Origin: Flavobacterium sp. DG2-3
GTDB taxonomy: Bacteria; Bacteroidota; Bacteroidia; Flavobacteriales; Flavobacteriaceae
Reading direction: 5' to 3'
Length of the DNA stretch: 64,000 nucleotides
NCBI RefSeq assembly: GCF_030730925.1
Contig: NZ_JAVAMB010000006.1
Coordinates: 124,001-188,000 of the forward strand
The notes under the pieces were generated by a model. That model was not told the origin of the DNA, searched no databases, and was given only the letters and a program-made list of their open reading frames with translations. The position numbers and the translations under genes were made by a program. This document shows, piece by piece, positions 16,514-23,638 of the stretch. How positions within the stretch are numbered: position 1 is the stretch's first letter; each line of letters begins with the position of its first letter.

Positions 16514-16565
16514 TTAGCCACGAATTCACGAATTAATTTAAAAAAATTCGTGAATTCGCGGCTAA
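16514..16565 (-). terminator. large palindrome downstream of the AraC gene
   Basis: TTAGCCACGAATTCACGAATT and AATTCGTGAATTCGCGGCTAA pair almost perfectly. It lies 21 nt past the stop of the AraC gene and is followed on the minus strand by T residues, so a dispersed repeat seems to serve as its terminator. Confidence 0.65.
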
Positions 16566-16586
16566 AAAAAATCCCAGCTAAAAAAA

Positions 16587-17459
16587 CTAGCTAATGATAA
16601 TCTTATGCTCGTGTCGGTATTGAGATGCACTCTTACCTGTATATTGTTTGAATGATTTACTAAAGTGGCTAAAATTATTAAAACCGCTTTCGAAACAAAC
16701 CTCATTAATACTCATTGGTTGTTCTGCCAAAAGCTTAGAAGCGTGGACCAAACGATATTCATTTACAAATTCCGTAAATGTTTTGTTAGAAATCTTCTTA
16801 AAATAACGGCAGAAAGAAGGTGTTGTCATACTCACCAGACTCGAAACCTCATCTATAGAAATCGATTCTTGGAAATGATCTTTCACAAAATTGAAAACCA
16901 CATTCATACGATCGTTATCCTGAGTCTGAAGCTCCATCGAAAATCCGTCGGCATTTAAAATGGTATATTCCTGAGCCGATTCCAATTCGTCTAAAACACT
17001 CAAAAGCGTTATAAGTCTTTGAAATGGCGGTTCGTTTTCCATCATTTCAATTTTCTTTCCGATACGTTTTTTTGTTTCACCCCCAAAAGCAATTCCGCCT
17101 TTAGCCTGTTTCAAAATATTCTGCACCCTTTTCATTTCGGGAGCAACAAAAAAATCGCTACCTAAAAATTCAGGTTTTATATGAATTACAGTTTCAGTTG
17201 TATTTCCTGTCTGCTCATTTGTAAAACCGCAATGCGGCAAATTAGCTCCTATTAAAAGTAAACTACCATTGGTATAATAAGAAACATGGCTTCCTATTTG
17301 TCTTTTTCCTGCGCCGCCATTTATATAAACCAACTCAATTTCTGGATGATAGTGCCATAAATGAGCTTTACTATTGGTCTTTTCGGCGTGTTTAGCGTAG
17401 GTAAAAGAACTTCCGTATGAGTTAGTTATCACTTCAAGAGCTGGGGCAATAGTCTTCAT
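16587..17459 (-). CDS. AraC family regulator, candidate controller of the adjacent secreted-protein array
   Basis: 290 residues from ATG 17459 (MKTIAPALEVITNSYG); a start 14 codons earlier would add a hydrophobic leader and is unlikely. The N-terminal cupin-like sensor contains HLWHYHPEIELVYINGG and LIGANLPHCGF, as in RhaS/MelR-like regulators. The C-terminal double HTH (residues about 190-288) has SIDEVSSLVSMTTPSFCRYFK and SINEVCFESGFNNFSHFSKSF. It is divergent from the paralogue array. An element also present before three array genes lies at 17515-17549, 56 bp upstream of its ATG. A minus-strand -7 box TAAATTTG is at 17491-17484. Confidence 0.9.
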   Translation of the reverse strand: MKTIAPALEVITNSYGSSFTYAKHAEKTNSKAHLWHYHPEIELVYINGGAGKRQIGSHVSYYTNGSLLLIGANLPHCGFTNEQTGNTTETVIHIKPEFLGSDFFVAPEMKRVQNILKQAKGGIAFGGETKKRIGKKIEMMENEPPFQRLITLLSVLDELESAQEYTILNADGFSMELQTQDNDRMNVVFNFVKDHFQESISIDEVSSLVSMTTPSFCRYFKKISNKTFTEFVNEYRLVHASKLLAEQPMSINEVCFESGFNNFSHFSKSFKQYTGKSASQYRHEHKIIIS

Positions 17460-17483
17460 GATAATTTCTTTAAAAAATAATAG

Positions 17484-17549
17484 CAAATTTAACAAAAACA
17501 CCTAAAATAATTTAAATTTTAACCTATAACGGTTTCGTAAATGCGAATT
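17484..17549 (+). promoter_or_regulatory. shared regulatory element, copy A, in the AraC/array divergent region
   Basis: Contains ATAACGGTTTCGTAAATG (17526-17543), preceded 42 bp earlier by CAAATTTAACAAAAACAC, which is nearly the same as at copy B (CAAATTAACAAAAACAC at 17747). No TAnnTTTG lies 74 bp downstream, so it does not have the promoter layout of copies B-D. It overlaps the probable AraC promoter and could be an autoregulatory site. Confidence 0.6.
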
Positions 17550-17776
17550 TTACATTAAAATAACGTTCTTAACACTGAGAAATCTATATCAAAATTCAAT
17601 TTTTTTTAGGGTCTTATTTTTTTTCTTGACTTTTTTTCTATTTATCCTATTTAAAACCTGATTTTATATAAATATGTTAAAAATTGTAAGAAAAATAGAA
17701 ATTTTATGAAGTATGCAGTTTTTGAAAAACTTTGAAGAAAAACAATCAAATTAACAAAAACACAACATTAAAGCCA

Positions 17777-17869
17777 AATTTTAACATATAACGGTTTCGT
17801 AAATGAGAATATAGCATATAAATTGGAAAATATAGATGTTAAAATACCACACATGCTGCTATAACTTTG
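17777..17869 (+). promoter_or_regulatory. shared regulatory element, copy B, and -7 box of the first array gene
   Basis: ATAACGGTTTCGTAAATG begins at 17788 and runs into GAGAATATAGCATATAAA. TAACTTTG starts exactly 74 bp later at 17862, followed by GCATCAGAGAA. The -33 position (23 bp from the -7) has ATG instead of TTG. A weak core promoter with a conserved distal element suggests activator dependence. Confidence 0.7.
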
Positions 17870-17909
17870 CATCAGAGAAATGAAAGAAAAAAATTTAATA
17901 CTATAGAAT

Positions 17910-18275
17910 ATGAAAAAGATTATGAAATTAAGTTTAGTATGTGCAGTACTTCTAACAGGAATGAGTACTTATGCAATTGATGGAAATGAAGCATTAAATC
18001 TTCATGTATTAAAAGGAAATGGCAAGGTAATTGCTTTTGGAATTAATCAATTACAGAAAGCGGTTATCAGTATATATGATACAAATGGTAATTTACTTTA
18101 CACTGAAAACGCTTCTGGTAAAACTGGAATCTTAAGAACTTTCAGTTTAGAAGAATTTCCACAAGGAAAATATATTTTAGAAGTTTCTGATAGCTTCAAA
18201 AAAGTAAAATACGACATTACAGTAAATGCAGATAGTTCTACTTTGTCTTCAAAAGGAACTACTTCATTAAACTAA
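17910..18275 (+). CDS. small secreted beta-sandwich protein, array member 1
   Basis: 121 residues with a signal peptide ending STYAID. The remaining 100 residues form one beta-sandwich-like domain: LNLHVLKGNGKVIAFGIN, AVISIYDTNGNLLYTE, ILRTFSLEEFPQGKYILEV, KVKYDITV. The pattern IYDxxGxLLY...LEEFPxGxYxLEV resembles both the T9SS type A C-terminal domain and the DUF3244 family, but here it is the whole mature protein and it lacks the PNP motif of sorting domains. Function is unknown. Most divergent of the three element-controlled paralogues; its own promoter and terminator flank it. Confidence 0.82.
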   Translation: MKKIMKLSLVCAVLLTGMSTYAIDGNEALNLHVLKGNGKVIAFGINQLQKAVISIYDTNGNLLYTENASGKTGILRTFSLEEFPQGKYILEVSDSFKKVKYDITVNADSSTLSSKGTTSLN

Positions 18276-18386
18276 GAAAATATTAAGGTTAAGTGCAATT
18301 CTTCACGGCACTTAAAATTTTATACTCTAATACAGTATAAAAAGTGAGGTTAGATAGTTAGTAAGTTAAAAACTTTCAAAAGTTTT

Positions 18387-18424
18387 AAAAACAGCTCTTT
18401 GTGGTTACTGAGCTGTTTTTTTTT
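18387..18424 (+). terminator. terminator of array gene 1
   Basis: AAAACAGCTC pairs with GAGCTGTTTT followed by a T run. The same hairpin and about 60 bp before it recur after array gene 2, and the hairpin recurs after gene 3. Confidence 0.85.
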
Positions 18425-18439
18425 GCTTTATACTTTCTT

Positions 18440-18830
18440 AATTTTTACCGCGAAGATTTTTCTACCGCAAAGTTCGCAAAGATTTTTATTTTAAGATTAC
18501 GCATATAAACACAAAGTTCGCAAAGCTTTATCCATACAGCTTTGTGAACTTTTTTATTTATAAAATTCTCTCCAAAAAAACTTAGCGCCCTCTGCGAAAA
18601 ACCTCCGCGAACTTTGCGCTAAAACACACAAGCCAAATAAAATAATTTACGCAAAGAACGCAAGGATTTTAATTTTAAAGATTACGCATATAAAAACACA
18701 AAGTTCACAAAGCTGCATCCATTAAGCTTTGCGAACTTCTTTATTTATAAAGTTCTCTCAAAAACTTAGCGCTCTCTGCGTTAAACATCCAAACTTAATA
18801 AAGTTAGAAGCTCAGCTCCTTAGCATCTTA
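18440..18830. repeat. two tandem copies of a palindromic CGCAAAGTTCGCAAAG repeat
   Basis: Two related units of about 130 bp (about 18478-18610 and 18660-18785). Each contains ACAAAGTTCGCAAAGCTT, then AGCTTTGYGAACTT as its inverted partner, a common TTTATTTATAAARTTCTCTC spacer and CTTAGCGC-CTCTGCG. No open reading frame of note lies here. Two further units lie in the next spacer of the array. This is the main content of the 805-bp gap between array genes 1 and 2. Confidence 0.75.
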
Positions 18831-18950
18831 GAAGCTTTTCAAAAATTCCTACATTTTTAAACAAATCTTTACCTCAATGTAAATTAAAAATCATCAAAAA
18901 CGTTGAAAAATAATAATCGATTTAGCTAAAACGATAAATATAATTCAAAT

Positions 18951-19040
18951 TTTAACCTATAACGGTTTCGTAAATGAGAATATAGCATATAAATAAGAAA
19001 ATACAGTTGTGCTTTTTTACTTACAACAGAAGTAATTTAG
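18951..19040 (+). promoter_or_regulatory. shared regulatory element, copy C, and -7 box of array gene 2
   Basis: ATAACGGTTTCGTAAATG begins at 18959 and TAATTTAG at 19033, again exactly 74 bp apart. A TTG lies 23 bp before the -7 box (19007-19009), at the upper limit of the usual spacing. GCATCAGAGAATTAGAAC follows and is the start of a 5' leader shared with gene 3. Confidence 0.7.
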
Positions 19041-19080
19041 CATCAGAGAATTAGAACTATTAATTTAAAAACTAAATACC

Positions 19081-19485
19081 ATGAAAAAGATTGTTAGATT
19101 GAGTTTAGTAGCAGCATTGCTTTTCACAGGAATAAGCACATATGCAATTGATGGAGAAGCAGATTTTAATCTGCACGTAATTAAAGCTAATGGAAAATTG
19201 ATCACATTTGGTCTTAACCAAACTCAAAAAGCCAACTTAGCAATTTACGACAAAGAAGGAACTCTAATTTACTCTGAAAGCGCTTCAGGTAAAGACGGAA
19301 TTTTAAGAACTTTCAGTCTAGAAGAATTTCCAGAAGGAACTTATTTCTTAGAAGTAGAAGACAATACAAAAAAAGCAAAATACGAAATAGTAGTAAGCGA
19401 TGATGTTTCTGTTTTAACTCAAAAAGCAGTTTCTTCTGTTTACAAAGCAGGTTTTGATAAAAATACAAGCGTTGCAACACGCTAA
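19081..19485 (+). CDS. small secreted beta-sandwich protein, array member 2
   Basis: 134 residues with a signal peptide ending STYAID, then one domain like member 1: FNLHVIKANGKLITFGLN, LAIYDKEGTLIYSESASG, ILRTFSLEEFPEGTYFLEV. It is very close to member 3 (most of the core is identical) and carries a C-terminal tail, SSVYKAGFDKNTSVATR, that member 1 lacks. No catalytic residues are apparent; a structural or binding role at the surface is an inference. It has its own element-containing promoter and a terminator copy. Confidence 0.82.
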   Translation: MKKIVRLSLVAALLFTGISTYAIDGEADFNLHVIKANGKLITFGLNQTQKANLAIYDKEGTLIYSESASGKDGILRTFSLEEFPEGTYFLEVEDNTKKAKYEIVVSDDVSVLTQKAVSSVYKAGFDKNTSVATR

Positions 19486-19557
19486 AAAAGTTATGCTTTC
19501 ATAAAGTATAAAAGTGAGGTTAGATAGTTAGTAAGTTTAAAAACTTTCAAAAGTTTT

Positions 19558-19595
19558 AAAAACAGCTCTTTGTGGTTATTGAGCTGTTTTTTTTT
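19558..19595 (+). terminator. terminator of array gene 2
   Basis: Same AACAGCTC/GAGCTGTT hairpin with a T run as after gene 1, within a near-identical 3' leader-out sequence beginning AAAGTGAGGTTAGATAG. Confidence 0.85.
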
Positions 19596-19619
19596 GCTTT
19601 TTTATGAAGGATTTGTTTC

Positions 19620-19945
19620 ACAGAGACACACAAAGGTTTCGCAGAGATTCGCAAAGATTTTATTTTAAAATTATGCATATAAACGCAAAAGTTCGCAAAG
19701 CTTTATACATATAGCTTTGCGAACTTTTTTATTTATAAAATTCCTCAAAAAAAATTAGCGTACTCTGCGCAAAACCTCTGCGAACTTTGAGGTTAAACAC
19801 ACAATCCAAAAAAAATAGTGCAAAGAATGCAAAGCTTTATCTATACAGCTTTGCGAACTTTTTATTTATAAAATTTCCTCAAAAAAACTTAGCGTACTCT
19901 GCCTAAAACCTTTGCGAACTTTGCGGTTAAATTTACTCGCTTTTT
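19620..19945. repeat. two more copies of the CGCAAAGTTCGCAAAG palindromic repeat
   Basis: Units at about 19650-19790 and 19800-19930, each with CAAAGCTTTAT-N-ATAGCTTTGCGAAC or its close variant, ATTTATAAAATT and a closing AACTTTG-GGTTAAA. They occupy most of the 685-bp gap between array genes 2 and 3, mirroring the previous spacer. Confidence 0.75.
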
Positions 19946-20040
19946 TGTAAAGAAATCCTTAACCCGTTGTTAAGTTAAAATCAATAAAAACATTATAAAA
20001 TAATAACCGAATTAACAATAACGATAAATATAATTCAAAA

Positions 20041-20130
20041 TTTAACCTATAACGGTTTCGTAAATGAGAATATAGCATAGAAATAAGAAAATACAGTTGC
20101 ATTTTTCACAGTACTATATAAGTAATTTAG
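20041..20130 (+). promoter_or_regulatory. shared regulatory element, copy D, and -7 box of array gene 3
   Basis: ATAACGGTTTCGTAAATG begins at 20049 and TAATTTAG at 20123, 74 bp apart, with TTG at 20097-20099 (23-bp spacer). The roughly 25 bp in the middle differ from copy C while both ends are kept. Confidence 0.7.
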
Positions 20131-20170
20131 CATCAGAGAATTAGAACTATTAATTTAAAAACTAACTACC

Positions 20171-20572
20171 ATGAAAAAGATTGCAAAATTGAGTTTAGTA
20201 GCAGCGTTGCTTTTCACAGGAATAAGCACTTACGCAATTGATGGAAATGGAGAATTTAATCTTCATGTATTAAAAGCTAATGGAAAACTGATCACTTTCG
20301 CACTTAACAAAGTACCGAAAGCCAATTTAGCTATTTATGACAAGGACGGAACTTTAATTTACTCTGAAAGCGCATCTGGTAAAGATGGTATTTTAAGAAC
20401 TTTCAGTTTAGAAGAATTTCCTGAAGGAACTTATTTCTTAGAAGTAGAAGACAATGTAAAAAAAGCAAAATATGAGATTACAATTACTGATAATGCCGTT
20501 TTATCTAAAAATGCAATTTCTTCAGTTTACAAATCAGGTTTTGCTAAAAATTCAAGTGTAGCTGCACGCTAA
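20171..20572 (+). CDS. small secreted beta-sandwich protein, array member 3
   Basis: 133 residues, nearly a copy of member 2: signal peptide ending STYAID, FNLHVLKANGKLITFALN, LAIYDKDGTLIYSESASG, LRTFSLEEFPEGTYFLEV and tail SSVYKSGFAKNSSVAAR. It differs mainly in the loop NKVPKAN and in the strand EITITDNAVLSKNA. Near-identical leader and coding sequence with member 2 indicate a recent tandem duplication of about 1.1 kb that carried the promoter element. Confidence 0.82.
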   Translation: MKKIAKLSLVAALLFTGISTYAIDGNGEFNLHVLKANGKLITFALNKVPKANLAIYDKDGTLIYSESASGKDGILRTFSLEEFPEGTYFLEVEDNVKKAKYEITITDNAVLSKNAISSVYKSGFAKNSSVAAR

Positions 20573-20626
20573 GAATTATACACAAAAGTATAATTAAGGT
20601 TAGAAAAAATTGAAATTACGTTTAAA

Positions 20627-20664
20627 GAAAACAGCTCTGTGAGGTTATCGAGCTGTTTTTTTTT
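20627..20664 (+). terminator. terminator of array gene 3
   Basis: AAAACAGCTC/GAGCTGTTTT hairpin with a T run, same type as after genes 1 and 2. Confidence 0.82.
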
Positions 20665-20850
20665 GTTTCTAATCGTAATGACAAATATACTCTGGGTTGA
20701 TTTTAGGAAAGTATTCTTATTAATTAAATAAGTGCTTTTAAAACACTTAAAAAAAATTCAAAATTCAAAAAACCGCAATCCCAGTAATTACGTACATAGT
20801 TCAAACAAAGTACAGAAATAATTACAATTCAACAACTTAAGCGTTTAAAA

Positions 20851-20880
20851 TTGCTAATTTATTGCTAAAAATTAAATTTG
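20851..20880 (+). promoter_or_regulatory. consensus promoter of array gene 4
   Basis: TTG (20851-20853), a 19-bp spacer and TAAATTTG (20873-20880) fit the Bacteroidota consensus. The ATAACGGTTTCG element is absent here, so this paralogue appears to be controlled differently. The rest of the 360-bp gap shows nothing notable. Confidence 0.65.
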
Positions 20881-20932
20881 TATTTGTAGTTTTACGCGTT
20901 CCACATTTAGTAATTAACAATTTAAAAAAAAC

Positions 20933-21319
20933 ATGACAAAATTTACCAAAGCTGGTTTAGTTGCTGCCTTTTTTTTAGCGACTGTGTTTACCTATGCCTT
21001 AGACGGAAAAGGTGATTACATTTTAAATATCAAAACAGGAAACGGAAAAGTAGTTAGCTTTACTTTAGACACTGTAGAAAATGCATCTTTCTCTATCTAC
21101 GACGAGAATCACAACTTACTTTATGCGGGAGAATCTGCAGCAGACAAGTTAGAAGTTTCAAAAACAATTAGTTTAGAAAGTTTTCCTGCTGGAACTTATG
21201 TTCTTGAAGTGAAAGCAAACGACAAAGTTGCGAAACACGAAATCAAAGTTGCTGCTAAAAAAGTAAAGACTGTAAAGTTAGATCAATCTGTTAACCAGAG
21301 TCCTTCTTTCCGTCGTTAA
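20933..21319 (+). CDS. small secreted beta-sandwich protein, array member 4 (divergent)
   Basis: 128 residues with a signal peptide ending TYALDG and the same single domain: YILNIKTGNGKVVSFTLD, ASFSIYDENHNLLYAGES, ISLESFPAGTYVLEVKAND, HEIKVAAKK. It is clearly homologous to members 1-3 but more diverged, with a basic tail (KVKTVKLDQSVNQSPSFRR). It uses a normal consensus promoter and has its own terminator hairpin. It may be the older or housekeeping copy, which is inference. Confidence 0.8.
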   Translation: MTKFTKAGLVAAFFLATVFTYALDGKGDYILNIKTGNGKVVSFTLDTVENASFSIYDENHNLLYAGESAADKLEVSKTISLESFPAGTYVLEVKANDKVAKHEIKVAAKKVKTVKLDQSVNQSPSFRR

Positions 21320-21339
21320 TTTTTTGCCCCTACAAATTA

Positions 21340-21371
21340 AAAGCAGCTCGTACCAGGAGCTGCTTTTTTTA
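21340..21371 (+). terminator. terminator of array gene 4
   Basis: AAGCAGCTC pairs with GAGCTGCTT and is followed by seven T residues; it overlaps the stop end of the convergent gene at 21369. Confidence 0.8.
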
Positions 21372-21815
21372 TTTATATTCCTCTCTTAAACCCGAGCCTA
21401 TTTTTACCAATTTCCAAAAAAGTTCCGTTTCTGATGTTATGATTATTTTTTGAGATACTGTAAAAATGGAAGAATGTTCAAAAGCATAAATATAATCCAA
21501 CAGATCCATCAATTTAAAACTCTGCCGATATTCTTCTCGCACTTCATCGCTGTTGGCAAAACAAACATTTCCAGATTCTTCTTCCAAAAAAAGCAATCCT
21601 AACTTATTTTCAAACAGTTTTATTATCTCATAATTTAATATCGTGGTTTCTGAATTTCGTTTCTTTAAAAAAATATCGAGAGTAAAAAACAGCTCCTCAC
21701 TATTTTGTTTTATTTTTTGCATGCAAAACTCCAAATCAGCATTATCAGAATACACAATTGTATTTTTTTCACTTTTTAAAGATTCTATTTTATTCAGATA
21801 TTCTTTTATAGTCAT
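21369..21815 (-). CDS. cytoplasmic protein of unknown function
   Basis: 148 residues with no signal peptide or membrane segment. It is mostly helical and acidic (MTIKEYLNKIESLKSEKN; LFFTLDIFLKKRNSETTILNYEI; LLFLEEESGNVCFANSDEVREEY). I recognise no family or catalytic motif. It converges on array member 4 and abuts its terminator. The C-terminus (TELFWKLVKIGSGLREEYK) looks ordered. Confidence 0.65.
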   Translation of the reverse strand: MTIKEYLNKIESLKSEKNTIVYSDNADLEFCMQKIKQNSEELFFTLDIFLKKRNSETTILNYEIIKLFENKLGLLFLEEESGNVCFANSDEVREEYRQSFKLMDLLDYIYAFEHSSIFTVSQKIIITSETELFWKLVKIGSGLREEYK

Positions 21816-22097
21816 CCTGATATTCTTTAGCAGTCCAAAGTTATTATATTAAATCTGAACGAAACAAAATCAATTGATTTTTAATACATTATAAAATCGA
21901 CGAAATTATAAAAACATCGTTCAAAAACATTTTATGTTCCTGATTTACATATATTTGTACAGCAAAAAATGTATTAAGCATATAATAAAAATAAAAAAAT
22001 GCAGTTTATTATTGCTGATAGCTGTTTTTTTGCAGTGAAAAAAAAATTCAAAAACAATTCAAAATACGATTAAATACCACAAGTCAAACTAAAACCA

Positions 22098-22478
22098 ATG
22101 CAGAAAAAACTAGCCATTTTAGTACCGCTAATCGTATTTTCATTTCGTGCAACTGCGCAAAATGAGACCTTTTATAAAACTGACAAAGTCGGCGAAAAAT
22201 ACGCGTATGTCGATGTTATAAAAACCTACGAAAAAGTGGCTGCCAAAGGCTATAAATCTGTCGACTTATTTCAAAAACTAGGAAATTCTTCTTATTCTCA
22301 ATGTGAACTAGAAAAAGCTGCCGAATGGTATACTAAACTCTTCGCTTTAACCACAGATTTAGATCCCGTTTATTATTATCGTTACGCAGAATCTTTACGT
22401 TTTATTTCTGAAAATGAAAAAGCCGATGCTCTTATCGAAAAATTAAAACGAAAACCGAAAACATCAAGAAAAAGTTAA
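22098..22478 (+). CDS. truncated N-terminal TPR region of a PorE/OmpA-family-like protein
   Basis: 126 residues: a signal peptide ending ATAQNE, then two TPR-like helical hairpins (EKYAYVDVIKTYEKVAAKGYK, SVDLFQKLGNSSYSQCELEKAAEWY, DLDPVYYYRYAESLRFISENEKADAL). This is the N-terminus typical of flavobacterial OmpA-family proteins that continue with a PD40 propeller and a C-terminal OmpA peptidoglycan-binding domain, about 600-700 residues in all. Here the frame stops after KRKPKTSRKS and no continuation is found downstream. It is either a remnant or a stand-alone TPR protein. TATATTTG at 21950-21957 could be its -7 box, with a leader of about 130 nt. Confidence 0.72.
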   Translation: MQKKLAILVPLIVFSFRATAQNETFYKTDKVGEKYAYVDVIKTYEKVAAKGYKSVDLFQKLGNSSYSQCELEKAAEWYTKLFALTTDLDPVYYYRYAESLRFISENEKADALIEKLKRKPKTSRKS

Positions 22479-22511
22479 GTTTAATAGAACTTGAAAAATA
22501 GATATATGAAC

Positions 22512-22540
22512 CTCTCAGAAATGAGAGATTTTTTTATTTT
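22512..22540 (+). terminator. terminator after the truncated TPR gene
   Basis: CTCTCA-GAAA-TGAGAG hairpin followed by ATTTTTTTATTTT, 34 nt past the stop codon. Confidence 0.8.
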
Positions 22541-22722
22541 AGAAAATTCTATTACTGTTGTGAGCATTTCAAACTGTGACTAATAGTCACGGTTTAACCA
22601 TTACTAGTTGACTACAAATTGTTGTCAACTGAAATATTCAATATTTTCAAAAAATAAACCGTCCGATTTTTTTCGGACATTTTAATTTACAAACCTAAAA
22701 TAATTTATAGAACAAGGTAGGC

Positions 22723-22840
22723 AAATCCGAAGGATTTATATGTTTATAGAAACGTAAATATAATACGTTGTGCGACCCCGAAGGGGTCGTATCTCTAAAC
22801 TAAAATTTGGATGCTATAAATATTTGAACCCGAAGGGTTC
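22723..22840. repeat. cluster of three CCGAAGG-centred palindromes
   Basis: AAATCCGAAGGATTT (22723-22737), CGACCCCGAAGGGGTCG (22773-22789) and GAACCCGAAGGGTTC (22826-22840) are spaced about 50 bp apart and share the loop CCGAAGG with different but self-complementary arms. The type is common in Bacteroidota intergenic DNA. The rest of 22541-22934 holds no gene. Confidence 0.75.
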
Positions 22841-22934
22841 ATACAATGCATAAAATCTGTAAGACACAAAAACCTGTAGGAATTTGATTTTCCTGCTAGG
22901 ACGAAAAATCACTTTATGTTTAAATTGTATCGAA

Positions 22935-23525
22935 TTAATTATCTTCTGGAGCATGACCAACGTTCCATTCTAAGGCTACAATTTTAGATGCATACCCCTG
23001 CATATTATCAAAACAATGTAATAATATTGCCGAACCTCCATCTTTTACAATTCCTTCCACAATTTTAAAGGAATACTCATAACCTTCATCATCCAACGCT
23101 CCCAGATCAAATACTATATCTTTGGTTTTAGAAAGTGTTGCGTATAAGGTTAAAAGCTTTCTAGGTGTTCCAGGTATCTTTTCTAATTTTGTTTCTGGTT
23201 TGATCCATTTTTCTTCGAATATTTTTCTAGATAATGGACTTTTAAGATTTGTATTTTTCTTAAGGTATCTTTTCACTGTTAAAGGGAAAAAAGTGTCTCT
23301 AAAGTATGATCTTTTAAAATATTCAACAAAGGTCATTTTTCTATACAAGGTCACATTTTCATGTTTAGTTTTACCGCAAAAAATATCCCTGAGAAAGACC
23401 TCAGTATCATATAAATGTTCTCCGTTGTGTAGATACAAAACAATTATTTCGCCTTCATATAAAACAAAAGGCGGTATATAATAGGTATCTGTTTTTATGC
23501 CTTTATTTTCTAATACTACTTTCAA
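22935..23525 (-). CDS. unknown protein with faint resemblance to the C-terminal half of an ABC ATPase
   Basis: 196 residues with no signal peptide. The N-terminal half is strand-rich (KTDTYYIPPFVLYEGEIIVL), the middle basic (KRSYFRDTFFPLTVKRYLKK). Residues about 130-180 read like a decayed Walker B, D-loop and H-loop run: KDIVFDLGALDDEG, then IVEGIVKDGGSAILLHC, which lines up with a typical ILLLDEPTSALDDEG...GxxVLLxTH. The P-loop and the LSGGQ signature are missing and the Walker B Glu is absent, so ATPase activity is unlikely. It lies downstream of the T9SS cargo gene across 113 bp; the pairing may be incidental. Confidence 0.62.
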   Translation of the reverse strand: MKVVLENKGIKTDTYYIPPFVLYEGEIIVLYLHNGEHLYDTEVFLRDIFCGKTKHENVTLYRKMTFVEYFKRSYFRDTFFPLTVKRYLKKNTNLKSPLSRKIFEEKWIKPETKLEKIPGTPRKLLTLYATLSKTKDIVFDLGALDDEGYEYSFKIVEGIVKDGGSAILLHCFDNMQGYASKIVALEWNVGHAPEDN

Positions 23526-23638
23526 AAATTATTTTTTTTTTAGCATATTATTGTCATTTTACAGTAAAGAGAAATCACCCTCAGGATTCTTTGAAAGCAC
23601 GAGCAAGACGCTTGCGTTACCAAGAAATTCATCAAAGA

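Noticed and set aside
18440..19945. Repeated CGCAAAGTTCGCAAAG blocks considered as CRISPR or an insertion sequence
   Set aside because: Units are palindromic, of unequal spacing, without spacers, cas genes, transposase or target duplications. They are dispersed intergenic repeats also found at 35.4-37.0 kb.
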